28,997 nucleotides of DNA from a virus: the IMG/VR virus record IMGVR_UViG_3300042887_000857, positions 1 to 28,997 of that record; one strand, written 5' to 3'. Position numbers and translations under genes: made by a program. This document shows positions 18,004-25,205 of this stretch, one piece after another (positions within the stretch are counted from its first letter, which is position 1; the number at the start of each line of letters is the position of its first letter). The notes under the pieces are model-generated. The model did not search any database. It had not been told where the DNA came from and worked only from the letters and a program-made list of their open reading frames with translations.

Positions 18004-18122
18004 AACCAGATCACAAATACGAAGTTTTCGATTACAAGGATAACTTTGATAAATTGCTTAAAGTTATTTGCGGCGTAATGATTGCATCATGGCTTGTTGA
18101 TGGCTTCAGATTTTTACCATAA
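18000..18122 (+). CDS. 40-residue membrane peptide, last gene of the plus module
   Basis: An open frame of 40 codons coupled to the previous gene by an ATGA overlap. It begins MKPDHKYEVFDYKDNF and continues with a hydrophobic stretch (LLKVICGVMIASWLVDGF) before ending FLP. The terminator begins seven bases after its stop. The coupling, charged start and single membrane segment support a real gene; no homolog is recognised. Confidence 0.65.
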   Translation: MKPDHKYEVFDYKDNFDKLLKVICGVMIASWLVDGFRFLP

Positions 18123-18128
18123 AGTAAT

Positions 18129-18161
18129 GCCGTATAGCCTTTCGGATATACGGCATTTTTT
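18129..18161 (+). terminator. Terminator of the plus-strand module
   Basis: GCCGTATA (18129-18136) and TATACGGC (18147-18154) form an 8-bp stem with a 10-base loop followed by ATTTTTTAT. It ends the plus-strand operon and faces the convergent EF-hand gene; on the minus strand the following tract is weaker. Confidence 0.85.
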
Positions 18162-18168
18162 ATAAACC

Positions 18169-18477
18169 TTAAGCCTTTGGTGCTCTTGGTTTGCGAGTAG
18201 TTTTTGCTTTGACTGCGGCTTTAGCCTTTGTGGCAGTTGTCTTGACTGCCTGAACTGCAACTTTAGCATCAGCAGAATCTACTTTACCATCTTTGTTTAG
18301 ATCGGCTGTCTTTTTGGCTTCATCAACCACGACCTTTGCGGTTTGCTCTAAAGCAACGCCAGCATCTTTAAGATCAATTTTGCCATCTTTATTGGTATCA
18401 AATCCAGTTCCGCGATTAGCGTACCAAACTGCACCAAGAACGACAACAGCAATTAAAACAACAATAATTTCTATCAT
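18169..18477 (-). CDS. Membrane-anchored double EF-hand protein with basic tail
   Basis: A 102-residue protein. Residues 2-20 (IEIIVVLIAVVVLGAVWY) are a membrane anchor or uncleaved signal. Two calcium-binding loops follow: D27-x-N-x-D-G-x-I-D35-x-x-D38 and D59-x-N-x-D-G-x-V-D67-x-x-D70, the dockerin/EF-hand pattern. Residues 71-102 are rich in Lys, Ala and Thr (KTTATKAKAAVKAKTTRKP), like a histone H1 tail. AGAGGAG precedes the ATG and an exact late-promoter box lies 36 bases upstream. The loops probably face the periplasm or the virion; what they bind is unknown. Confidence 0.8.
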   Translation of the reverse strand: MIEIIVVLIAVVVLGAVWYANRGTGFDTNKDGKIDLKDAGVALEQTAKVVVDEAKKTADLNKDGKVDSADAKVAVQAVKTTATKAKAAVKAKTTRKPRAPKA

Positions 18478-18512
18478 AACTTACTCCTCTAAGTAATTAA
18501 ACATTGAACATG

Positions 18513-18520
18513 TATTTATA
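18513..18520 (-). promoter_or_regulatory. T4-type late promoter of the EF-hand gene
   Basis: The minus strand reads TATAAATA, the exact T4 late box, about 36 bases upstream of the ATG. No sigma70 -35 accompanies it, as expected for a sliding-clamp-activated late promoter. Confidence 0.65.
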
Positions 18521-19288
18521 TCAATCCCAAAGCCCACGATAGTATTTACCGAAAAGACGCAATCCATTATCAATTCTTTCAGAATGTTTTGTATAGCCTT
18601 CAGCATCAAATACAGAGGTATGTTCAGGACCTTCTTTTAGGCGATACAGTTTAGGTTTGCCATTTTCATCCCATTCACACACTTCATTGTAGAAGTCGGT
18701 TTTACCAGTATGAAATTGTGATTCCCAATCAGTAGACAATTGCTCGAATGCCCAAATCATTTCATCCATGATATAGTCCCAACGCATGTGAACAAGATCA
18801 CTTGCCGCTTCATCTGCCGCTTCTTTCTTTTCTGGAAAGAGTTCAAGTTGATCCCAATCATATGCATTGTATGTGGTGCGAAACTTTTCGGGAACATCTT
18901 CATCTTCAATCAATTGAGAGCCGTGTTTAGTTTCTTTCAATTGTTTCAGCATAGGTAGAATGATAGGATTCAAAGTAGAATCCATATTCCATGTATCGTA
19001 GCGATCAATCTTTACATAGACAATGCGCTTTTTGAAAGATTCGATCCAACTTAAAAATTTATAAAGCCAAGTTTCTGGACGATCATCTATAAATTTTCTT
19101 ACAGGTTGTCCTGGCACAGGATCAGGCTCTACACTACCATATGCAAGCCATTCACCAAAATTGTGAACCCAATCAGGTTTGCGTTCGAACCCGTATTCGT
19201 CCTTTTCGTTCTTTGCCCAAAAGCAAAGTTTTTCTGCTAATTGATAAGGACCAAACCAATTAGTATATGGACCGATGTAAACTTTCAT
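18521..19288 (-). CDS. Conserved phage protein (MKVYIGPYTNW type)
   Basis: A 255-residue protein belonging to a set seen across many unrelated tailed phages: it opens MKVYIGPYTNWFGPY, has KIDRYDTWNMDSTLNPIILPMLKQLKETKHG in the middle, and RWDYIMDEMIWAFEQL and RIDNGLRLFGKYYRGLWD toward the end. It has many Trp and Tyr residues, is probably cytoplasmic and has no known activity. It is the last gene of the unit starting at promoter 20521-20549. Confidence 0.8.
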   Translation of the reverse strand: MKVYIGPYTNWFGPYQLAEKLCFWAKNEKDEYGFERKPDWVHNFGEWLAYGSVEPDPVPGQPVRKFIDDRPETWLYKFLSWIESFKKRIVYVKIDRYDTWNMDSTLNPIILPMLKQLKETKHGSQLIEDEDVPEKFRTTYNAYDWDQLELFPEKKEAADEAASDLVHMRWDYIMDEMIWAFEQLSTDWESQFHTGKTDFYNEVCEWDENGKPKLYRLKEGPEHTSVFDAEGYTKHSERIDNGLRLFGKYYRGLWD

Positions 19289-19439
19289 GTTTTGTCTCCA
19301 CTCTTTCTTTGCCTAGTAATTCTCTCGCTCTGTCTCGAACTTCAGCAGTAACAGCCCACCCATACATTTCAGGGTGAAGTAAATCTTTCAAAAAACGATA
19401 AACATCTTCATCGTTGAACGTTTTATTTTCTTCAGGCAT
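19260..19439 (-). CDS. Small helical phage protein
   Basis: A 59-residue protein starting MPEENKTFNDEDVYRFLKDLL; the middle contains AEVRDRARELLGKER. Short and charged, with no membrane segment. Its start overlaps the upstream gene by 8 bases and its end overlaps the next by 29. The start at 19439 is preferred because the frame upstream is inside the neighbour. Confidence 0.6.
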   Translation of the reverse strand: MPEENKTFNDEDVYRFLKDLLHPEMYGWAVTAEVRDRARELLGKERVETKHESLHRSIY

Positions 19440-19665
19440 TTTCTTTCTCCTGAATTCGAACCATAAATGGCTTATCATCAAACCATTGAGGCAATACCTT
19501 TGGAAGTAGTTCCAATTGATAGTCATCTGGATAGTGTCTCAGTACCCACAATGCTTGTCTACGAATATCTTTTGGTACCCTTGGAGTTTTCTTTGGATTA
19601 ATCAGATCATAAAGAAATTCTTTACCGCACTTGAGTGCGCGATATCGCTCATCTGGTAGAGTCAT
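19432..19665 (-). CDS. BPSL0761-family protein
   Basis: A 77-residue protein. MTLPDERYRALKCGKEFLYDL followed by KKTPRVPKDIRRQALWVLRHYPDDY matches my recollection of the small BPSL0761 family found in phages and proteobacteria. Function unknown; the regular basic and aromatic helices could bind nucleic acid. It overlaps the upstream gene by 17 bases. Confidence 0.7.
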   Translation of the reverse strand: MTLPDERYRALKCGKEFLYDLINPKKTPRVPKDIRRQALWVLRHYPDDYQLELLPKVLPQWFDDKPFMVRIQEKENA

Positions 19666-20137
19666 AACTATCCTCTTGAATGTGTTCTTCTTTTGTTGTG
19701 AAGAATGCTTCTACCTTTTTTTCATCAGCCCAAACTTTTGCGTAGTCATTGTCTTCATCACACAGTTGCAATGCCTCTTCTTTTGTCACAACGCGATGCG
19801 ATGTGATTGTCTCACCCAAGTGTTTTTGTGAAAATTCTTTTGCTTCTTCTAGCGCAACGGTATCCAACGCCCACAGCGATTTGTCTTTACCATATCTATC
19901 AGTACCCACAGGCACTTCTACCATGTAGCGTTCGCGAAACATAGAAACTGTTTCAACAAGAACCCATTGAGTTTCTTCTTTCTTTCTCATAGTCCATGAT
20001 CCATCTTTGTTATCAATCCATTCGATTGTGTCACCAGTTTTCCAACCTGCATCTTCTAGTATATCATCATTTAAAGGAAGAATCAAATCGCCTGTTTCAG
20101 GGTCTTCTTCCAAAGAAATAATCCATTGCTTACCCAT
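19649..20137 (-). CDS. Phage protein with AbrB/MazE-like N-terminal domain
   Basis: A 162-residue protein. MGKQWIISLEEDPETGDLILPLNDDILEDAGWKTGDTIEW (residues 1-40) has the swapped-hairpin pattern of AbrB/MazE DNA-binding domains: a strand, polar turn, LP..., GW..GD.I.W. The rest is beta/alpha with an acidic end. Such proteins recur in T4-like phages, where no role is proven. The start at 20137 is chosen for the conserved-looking N-terminus; it overlaps the upstream gene by 8 bases. Confidence 0.65.
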   Translation of the reverse strand: MGKQWIISLEEDPETGDLILPLNDDILEDAGWKTGDTIEWIDNKDGSWTMRKKEETQWVLVETVSMFRERYMVEVPVGTDRYGKDKSLWALDTVALEEAKEFSQKHLGETITSHRVVTKEEALQLCDEDNDYAKVWADEKKVEAFFTTKEEHIQEDSYDSTR

Positions 20138-20462
20138 AACGAATCTCCATAAAGTTAGTTTCTTCTGACACAAGTTCCATAGTTGCGCCTGCACTCTCAT
20201 CAATTTGGTTTTGCCAGCGTGAGTAAATGCCCATTGTGTATCCTGTCATACCATACAGTTTTTTGTGACACCGATAAACACTACCACTATAGCCATAAAA
20301 AAGATACCAGTCACCATCTTCTTCAATCTTTGTGCAACCACTATTCAATTTCCATTCAGCACCATCCAGAAAAGTTTCAAGCCATGATGCTAATATTTTG
20401 TATGTAGTCTGACCCTCAGTCACAAACTTCAACATTACCCATTTGTCAGGACAGTATTCCAT
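20130..20462 (-). CDS. Conserved phage protein (YLFYGYSGSVYRCHK type)
   Basis: A 110-residue protein with WVMLKFVTEGQTTYKILASW, WKLNSGCTKIEEDGDWYLFYGYSGSVYRCHKKLYGM and an acidic C-terminal helix. The YGYSGSVYRCHK block is shared by uncharacterised proteins of many phages. It is probably a beta-rich cytoplasmic protein. It is the first gene after the promoter at 20521-20549. Confidence 0.7.
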   Translation of the reverse strand: MEYCPDKWVMLKFVTEGQTTYKILASWLETFLDGAEWKLNSGCTKIEEDGDWYLFYGYSGSVYRCHKKLYGMTGYTMGIYSRWQNQIDESAGATMELVSEETNFMEIRYG

Positions 20463-20468
20463 AGTATT

Positions 20469-20657
20469 CTACCAGTTGTGTATGACGTTCGCCATAATAA
20501 AAAAACATGTGATAACATGTATTATAACCCAAAACGTCTTCAATGTCAATGCTACGTGTGCTTCTCTGATGGTAAGAATAGGAACATCAGGTTTGTCTTC
20601 ATCCGTCTTACCCATCAAGTGATTTGTCGCTCTTGCCCAAATCAACCAAAATCTCAT
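20469..20657 (-). CDS. Small membrane protein with one transmembrane segment
   Basis: A 62-residue protein: MRFWLIWARATNHLMGKTDEDKPDVP, then a hydrophobic segment (about 40-58, KTFWVIIHVITCFFIMANV). It sits at the end of the unit that starts with the ClpP-like gene. A promoter for the next unit lies within its coding sequence, so the DNA does two jobs. I recall similar short proteins in marine phages. Confidence 0.65.
   Translation of the reverse strand: MRFWLIWARATNHLMGKTDEDKPDVPILTIREAHVALTLKTFWVIIHVITCFFIMANVIHNW
20505..20520. promoter_or_regulatory. Palindrome at a transcription start
   Basis: ACATGT-GATA-ACATGT, a perfect 6-bp inverted repeat beginning next to the -10 of the promoter at 20521-20549 and covering the expected start site. 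It could be an operator; on the minus strand T7 follows, so a weak terminator is the alternative. Confidence 0.4.
20521..20549 (-). promoter_or_regulatory. Consensus sigma70 promoter inside a coding sequence
   Basis: TTGACA at 20544-20549, 17-base spacer, TATAAT at 20521-20526. Both hexamers are perfect. It lies inside the membrane-protein gene at 20469-20657 and should drive the five genes from 20462 to 18521. Confidence 0.82.
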
Positions 20658-20679
20658 AATATTTTTTCAATCATAAAGT

Positions 20680-21435
20680 TTATTTACCTAAAAAATATTT
20701 TCTAGATTCAATCGTATCTTTAGGATATGCAACAATATTTCCGGATATAGAAATTCGGTAATCATCTGAAGTATAAAATGGATATACTTCATGCATTAAA
20801 TTCGAAGGAAAAATTGCCATTATTCCTTCATAAGATTTATCTAAAGGAATGGTATGTCTTTTTATTCCACCTCGTAATGAATTCCATCTGAATGTGAAAG
20901 AAGACGCGGCAAATACATCAGATTCTCTTTTTAATTTAATGTTTTCATAGTTCATTTCTGCTTGTCTATCATATGGCATTTTCATCCATATGACAAAACT
21001 TAAGTCTCCAGAATGTGCATGTAGAGGATTATATTCATGTTTTTTTTGAAAATTTACCCAAACATCATATTCATCTTTATTTTTTTGCAGTCTCCAATAA
21101 CTATTATAAACATCCGAATCTTCTGGAAATCTATTAGCCATCCAAAATTTTGGCATTACTTCATCCAAGTAAGAATTTATTAGTTCATGACTTTTCAATT
21201 TATATTCATGTCTAATACTTCCTGCCAATCTTTCATTATATGCAAATTCATTATTAAAATTTGTTTTCAACATATCGTCAATTTCTTCTTGAAGAGCATT
21301 AAAAATGTTATCATCAAGTTTATGTAAAGAATATGTCAATGCGTCCAGCACAACTGGAATTATCTCATGCCGATTAAAATCTAAAGATTCCATCAGTTTT
21401 TTATTTTCTAAATAATCCAAATTATCAATTATCAT
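20680..21435 (-). CDS. 2OG-Fe(II) oxygenase-family protein
   Basis: A 251-residue protein. The C-terminal half fits a double-stranded beta-helix dioxygenase: YNPLHAHSGDLSFVIWMKMP (about 136-155) with the first His, GIMAIFPSNLMHEVYPFY with the distal His, and DDYRISISGNI with the 2-oxoglutarate-binding Arg. The first motif is H-x-H...D rather than a strict HxD. The N-terminal half is helical with many acidic residues. Marine T4-like phages often carry several such oxygenases; targets are unknown. The stop/start overlap with the gene upstream is four bases. Confidence 0.6.
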   Translation of the reverse strand: MIIDNLDYLENKKLMESLDFNRHEIIPVVLDALTYSLHKLDDNIFNALQEEIDDMLKTNFNNEFAYNERLAGSIRHEYKLKSHELINSYLDEVMPKFWMANRFPEDSDVYNSYWRLQKNKDEYDVWVNFQKKHEYNPLHAHSGDLSFVIWMKMPYDRQAEMNYENIKLKRESDVFAASSFTFRWNSLRGGIKRHTIPLDKSYEGIMAIFPSNLMHEVYPFYTSDDYRISISGNIVAYPKDTIESRKYFLGK

Positions 21436-21722
21436 AATATCATCCTTATTAATCCAATAGTATCAATAGTTGTTAACAAGAGGTAGTTAGCCAACATCCC
21501 AAAAGATTTCCGAGTAAAAGCAGCCCAAGCATAGAGACCGCAGCCGATGATCCAAATAGGGTAAAGAATAAGTAAGGGCGGATTCGGGACTGTGAGAGCC
21601 ATGGCAATTGAACAGCCAATAGAAATAGCCCAAGCAAACAACTCAACGACAAAACGAAAAGGGTGAGAATTCCAGTCATCTTTTATCCATTCTATAGTGG
21701 GGCGAAATAAATCATTCAACAT
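21432..21722 (-). CDS. Phage membrane protein with about three hydrophobic segments
   Basis: A 96-residue protein. After MLNDLFRPTIEWIKDDWNSH come three hydrophobic stretches: FVVELFAWAISIGCSIAMAL, LLILYPIWIIGCGLYAWAA and MLANYLLLTTIDTIGLIRM. The pattern with NPPLLILYP between the first two is one I recall from T4-like cyanophages and relatives. Likely inner membrane; role unknown. Confidence 0.75.
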   Translation of the reverse strand: MLNDLFRPTIEWIKDDWNSHPFRFVVELFAWAISIGCSIAMALTVPNPPLLILYPIWIIGCGLYAWAAFTRKSFGMLANYLLLTTIDTIGLIRMIL

Positions 21723-21723
21723 A

Positions 21724-22551
21724 TTAGTCCAAATTAAACAACTGAGGTTGTGTTTTCACAAAATGCATACGAATTGCATTCCATGCGTTAAATGTAATTT
21801 CAGAATCTTGTTCAACAACATGATTTTTTAAAACATTCAGCGAATGTAACACGCGAGTAAATTCACCAACTTGGCTTTCATATACGGAGTAGTCATATGG
21901 CTTTGCATATACTTTGTATTTACTATGTCTCAATACTAAAAATGTTGAAAACAATCTTTCAACTAAGAATGGAAACATATTCAGAGTATTGTCTCTCGCA
22001 TAGTTTGCACTACTATTATAGATTTCTTTTACGTCTTCAGGCAAAGCATCAGTTGCAACAATAATGCGAGAGAGAAAATCGATATAATCTTCCCAAAACT
22101 CTTTACGTGCAACAAAGTAACTGCAATAACAAGTATTGTGTTCTGTCATAAATGCATTAATCGCACTATTATCAAATCCAGCAACAGTCAATACTTCTTC
22201 AGCAACTTTTCTAAGTCCTTTATGAAAGAATTCGCCTTGTTCCCATACATTGTATGTTAATGAATTAACCGCTCTTGCATGATTAAAAATCCAAACATCG
22301 TTTTCTGAATTTTCATCAATAGCACGTTTAATTTCATCCGCAGAATATTTAAGTTTTGCTTCCCATCGAGGACCTAAGAAACCCCAAGCATCTAACCCAT
22401 CTGTGCTACCATTTTCTGTTGCCTTTACAAAAGAGTGATATTCTCTCAGTTCAGGTTTTTCGTTTGCAGTATTGTCAAATGCAGTTAGTGGAGATTGAAT
22501 CAATTCAATCTGTCTAGGCTCAAAGCAAATCTGAAAAATTTTATAGTTCAT
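21724..22551 (-). CDS. Possible glycosyltransferase-related protein
   Basis: A 275-residue protein. It opens MNYKIFQICFEPRQIELI, a strand that could begin a nucleotide-sugar-binding fold, followed by GFLGPRWEAKLKYSADEIKRAI, WIFNHARAVN and CYCSYFVARKEFWEDYIDF. The order is reminiscent of capsule-type glycosyltransferase-like proteins in which a central block is followed by an F-V-x-x-K-x-x-W-x-x-Y motif. No DxD motif is obvious. It starts three bases after the similar-sized neighbour, which supports a joint role in sugar transfer, as inference. Confidence 0.45.
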   Translation of the reverse strand: MNYKIFQICFEPRQIELIQSPLTAFDNTANEKPELREYHSFVKATENGSTDGLDAWGFLGPRWEAKLKYSADEIKRAIDENSENDVWIFNHARAVNSLTYNVWEQGEFFHKGLRKVAEEVLTVAGFDNSAINAFMTEHNTCYCSYFVARKEFWEDYIDFLSRIIVATDALPEDVKEIYNSSANYARDNTLNMFPFLVERLFSTFLVLRHSKYKVYAKPYDYSVYESQVGEFTRVLHSLNVLKNHVVEQDSEITFNAWNAIRMHFVKTQPQLFNLD

Positions 22552-22553
22552 AT

Positions 22554-23321
22554 CTATTCCATTATAGCATGACCATTTGGTGCAATGTTTCCTTGCACAC
22601 CAATTCGTTTTGGTGTCACTATCAATGTGTGATGCAGGTGATGATATAGCAAATGTTCAATGTCAATATATCCGCCATTGTTCAGCCGTTCATTCATATG
22701 ATTAAACATATCAACGTAGGTATCGCGAATATATTCTAAATGACAAGAATCAAAACTCCAGAGTCTACTCATGTATTGTAGAGTAACGCCACCAGTAATT
22801 GTAGAATTGAATTGAGAAGTATATGGACCCCGAATTACAATCTTACCTTCTTGTTGAAGATGAAAGTCATGATCAAATTCATCGGTTAAAGTATATCGCC
22901 CACTCATTTTGAAAATTCTATCGTAATGAGGTAACTTTAAATTTGTAGTTGACATTAGATCAAAGAACGATCCAAACATGACAACCTCAATCATGTTCTT
23001 CACAACATCCCAATTATCAATTTTTTGAATTTGTTTTACTGTATCTTCTTCAGTAAAATCATAAAATCTATGAATGTAATCAGATAAAATTTTCTTTTCT
23101 TCTATGGTTAGAGATTTTTCTCCACCATCCAGAAGAATGATATCTGCGTTACATCTAGATTTAATCGATTTACAAGTTTCGATTGTTTGATTCAGTCTAG
23201 CCTCAGCATCATACACACCATGTTTAGTGTGTATTGCAGAAGATACTAGAAATAAACTTTTATTTTGCTGGTCGCTTTGTGGATTTTGTTGCGAGTTTTC
23301 TTGCTCTTGGTTTTGGCTCAT
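22554..23321 (-). CDS. Possible nucleotide-sugar transferase with Q/N-rich N-terminus
   Basis: A 255-residue protein. Residues 1-21 are almost only Gln, Asn, Ser and Glu. Then LFLVSSAIHTKHGVYDAEARLNQTIETCKSIKSRC and ADIILLDGGE resemble the first strands of a GT-A fold, and HYDRIFKMSGRYTLTDEFD resembles the acceptor region of viral and capsular transferases. The catalytic residues cannot be named. Its first 62 bases overlap the ClpP-like gene in another frame, so the Q/N tail exists only in this overlap. No strong ribosome site is seen. Confidence 0.5.
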   Translation of the reverse strand: MSQNQEQENSQQNPQSDQQNKSLFLVSSAIHTKHGVYDAEARLNQTIETCKSIKSRCNADIILLDGGEKSLTIEEKKILSDYIHRFYDFTEEDTVKQIQKIDNWDVVKNMIEVVMFGSFFDLMSTTNLKLPHYDRIFKMSGRYTLTDEFDHDFHLQQEGKIVIRGPYTSQFNSTITGGVTLQYMSRLWSFDSCHLEYIRDTYVDMFNHMNERLNNGGYIDIEHLLYHHLHHTLIVTPKRIGVQGNIAPNGHAIME

Positions 23322-23895
23322 TTTGTTTCGTCACCTTCTTCAGTATTTTATCAGTCTTCAATTTGATTCTTTTAATAACTTCTTGTCCGTCCATCCAGAT
23401 ATCTTTATTATCTAGTATGGATTTAATTTCATCTTCTGTCAAGAAGTCATCATATACACTACGTAGAATATTTTCTGACCACTTACGTTCATGCACAATG
23501 TTGTCATACATTTCTCCGCCTTTGCCTATTGCCATACCAGAGTAATTATGAAACATGAACATAGAATGTTCAGATACTTCAAAATTTTCTCCTGCTAGAA
23601 AAATCATTGTAGCCGCAGACATACATGCGCCTTCTACTGATACCACAATTGTGGCACTTGATTCTGCTAGAACTCTCATAAATTGAATTGCAGTAAATAG
23701 ATCACCGCCTGGAGAATTTATGTGAATTTTAACAATGTCTGTCTCTCCTGCGTTTCGAATTGTATCAAACCATTCGGTATATTCTTTCGATTCTTCTATC
23801 GTACCACTCAGATAGAATGTATGTAATAGACCGATGGGTTTGCTGTCAACTCCTGCATCACCTGAAAGAAGATTAAGTAAACTGTTTTTCTTCAT
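23260..23895 (-). CDS. ClpP-like serine protease (S14)
   Basis: A 211-residue protein of the ClpP family. IHINSPGGD (57-65) is the oxyanion-region motif; EGACMSAATMIFLAG holds the nucleophile Ser93; MFMFHNYSG holds His116; NKDIWMDGQEV holds Asp165. The length matches ClpP (about 200) except for a basic tail (about 185-211, KPRARKLATKSTKRPAK). Residues that bind Clp ATPases cannot be judged here. T4-like marine phages are known to carry such peptidases; here it lies near RuvC-like and glycosyltransferase-like genes, not among head genes, so a prohead-protease role is less likely. GTGGAG precedes the ATG. Confidence 0.88.
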   Translation of the reverse strand: MKKNSLLNLLSGDAGVDSKPIGLLHTFYLSGTIEESKEYTEWFDTIRNAGETDIVKIHINSPGGDLFTAIQFMRVLAESSATIVVSVEGACMSAATMIFLAGENFEVSEHSMFMFHNYSGMAIGKGGEMYDNIVHERKWSENILRSVYDDFLTEDEIKSILDNKDIWMDGQEVIKRIKLKTDKILKKVTKQNEPKPRARKLATKSTKRPAK

Positions 23896-23912
23896 AATAC
23901 TCCACTTTTGTT

Positions 23913-23942
23913 ATTATAACATTTTTATATAGTGTTCGTCAA
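23913..23942 (-). promoter_or_regulatory. sigma70 promoter upstream of the ClpP-like gene
   Basis: TTGACG at 23937-23942, 18-base spacer, TATAAT at 23913-23918. The -35 overlaps the end of the RuvC-like gene. It drives the unit from the ClpP-like gene to 20469. Confidence 0.72.
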
Positions 23943-24482
23943 GTGATGAACTCCATATTTGCATATGTAATAAGAATCAATTAGATCGGAAGAAGGATTC
24001 CATTGCTTCTCAGTCATGTGTAAAACATCTTTGAGTCTAACGGAATTTTGTTCTTCAAATACCTCTTGCATTCTCTCTTTGTTTGCATTACCTTTACCGG
24101 TTGCAAATTTCTTAATCACGGTAGGCGGTACCGCAACAACTGGAATTTGAAGCATCCATAATCGGTACTTCAACACTCCTGTATTCTCTGCTATGTGAAA
24201 TACTTTGCCTTTTGATCCCAACGAATAATCTTCGATGAAAACGCTGACCACACCGCTATCTAATATTTTATCAATAAAGTAACTAGAAATCAAGTCATAT
24301 CGATGCATACTGTCATTATACTCAAAATATTGACCATGAACATTGTCTAATGGTGAATCATCATACTTTTTGAGTTGAGTCATAAAGAAAAAATCACAAT
24401 TTTCAAATTTGAATTCTTTGTCTGTATCGTAAATACAGATTGCTGGTGAGGTCATTGAATAATCAATGCCTGCAATAATCAT
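23925..24482 (-). CDS. RuvC-like Holliday-junction resolvase fold nuclease
   Basis: A 185-residue RNase-H-fold protein. IIAGIDYSMTSPAICIYD (2-19) supplies the first catalytic Asp (D7), VSVFIEDYSLGSKGK the Glu (about 84), and SSDLIDSYYICKYG near 167-180 the last acidic pair. The middle has VPPTVIKKFATGKGNANKERM, the typical substrate loop of RuvC relatives. It may cut branched DNA during replication or packaging. T4 uses a different enzyme (gp49); RuvC-like proteins are seen in T4-like marine phages. The active residues are inferred by pattern. Confidence 0.72.
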   Translation of the reverse strand: MIIAGIDYSMTSPAICIYDTDKEFKFENCDFFFMTQLKKYDDSPLDNVHGQYFEYNDSMHRYDLISSYFIDKILDSGVVSVFIEDYSLGSKGKVFHIAENTGVLKYRLWMLQIPVVAVPPTVIKKFATGKGNANKERMQEVFEEQNSVRLKDVLHMTEKQWNPSSDLIDSYYICKYGVHHLTNTI

Positions 24483-24491
24483 TCATACCTC

Positions 24492-24962
24492 TTAGTCAAA
24501 AACTTCTTCCCATGTATAATCACCCAACCATTTAACACGACAAATGTAATTATACTCTTGAGGAACACCGGTGCTCCAATCATTCGGACCATGCATCACT
24601 AATCTAGTAAATTGTTTTCTGCTATCAAAAACAAGCCAGTAAATATTTCCATGATATGTTTGGAACTCATATTTAGCGGCATGAACCATGTCAGTTATTT
24701 CTAGCCGTCTTCGAATACTTTCGGCTTGTTTCTGTAACACAGTCACCAATTCCATAATTCGATTATACTCTTGTTGTCCGTGCATACGGGCAACATTAAC
24801 CATTATGTCTTTTTGTTTTGTGATTGGTATAAGATCAAACGCTGGTCCTCCAACTTCAGTCGGATAAGGTGTTGCGTTTCTATTAAAAAACGCAACAACT
24901 GAGTTACCTATATTTGTATCGTAACTATCTCTACCTTTTGCTGAGTTGGATTTTTCTTCCAT
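24492..24962 (-). CDS. DUF2452 phage protein
   Basis: A 156-residue protein. NATPYPTEVGGPAFDLIPITKQKDIM, then AESIRRRLEITDMVHAAKYEFQTYHGNIYWLV match my recollection of DUF2452, a family common in T4-like cyanophages and some bacteria, of unknown function. The central region is a long helix; the end is aromatic. Cytoplasmic. It starts three bases after the upstream zinc-ribbon gene. Confidence 0.75.
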   Translation of the reverse strand: MEEKSNSAKGRDSYDTNIGNSVVAFFNRNATPYPTEVGGPAFDLIPITKQKDIMVNVARMHGQQEYNRIMELVTVLQKQAESIRRRLEITDMVHAAKYEFQTYHGNIYWLVFDSRKQFTRLVMHGPNDWSTGVPQEYNYICRVKWLGDYTWEEVFD

Positions 24963-24965
24963 TGT

Positions 24966-25190
24966 TTAGTCTTTACCTTCCCACTTCCACTCATCATCAT
25001 CTAAGCCTTCATCGGCTAATTTATCCCAATCTTCTTCTGACCATTCCCCCAAATCTTCTTGCTCAGTTACGTTTGTGTCTTCAAGTTTACTTCCACAAAA
25101 TGTGCAAGTTGATGGTGGATCTCTTAATTCTAGTCCTGCAACGGTATATTCAGAACCGCAATCTTCGCAAAATACTGTGTAATGTGCCAT
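24966..25190 (-). CDS. Small zinc-ribbon protein with acidic tail
   Basis: A 74-residue protein. CEDCG at about 8-12 and CTFCG at about 29-33 form a two-knuckle CxxC...CxxC zinc ribbon. The rest, from about 36, is strongly acidic with several Trp (GEWSEEDWDKLADEGLDDDEWKWEG), so it could mimic nucleic acid or contact RNA polymerase. No specific family is recognised. Confidence 0.75.
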   Translation of the reverse strand: MAHYTVFCEDCGSEYTVAGLELRDPPSTCTFCGSKLEDTNVTEQEDLGEWSEEDWDKLADEGLDDDEWKWEGKD

Positions 25191-25205
25191 ACGTTTTAAT
25201 TCCTC

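Noticed and set aside
23260-23895. Prohead protease
   Set aside because: ClpP-like folds serve as head proteases in some phages, but no scaffold or capsid gene is adjacent and T4-like phages use a different protease for this.
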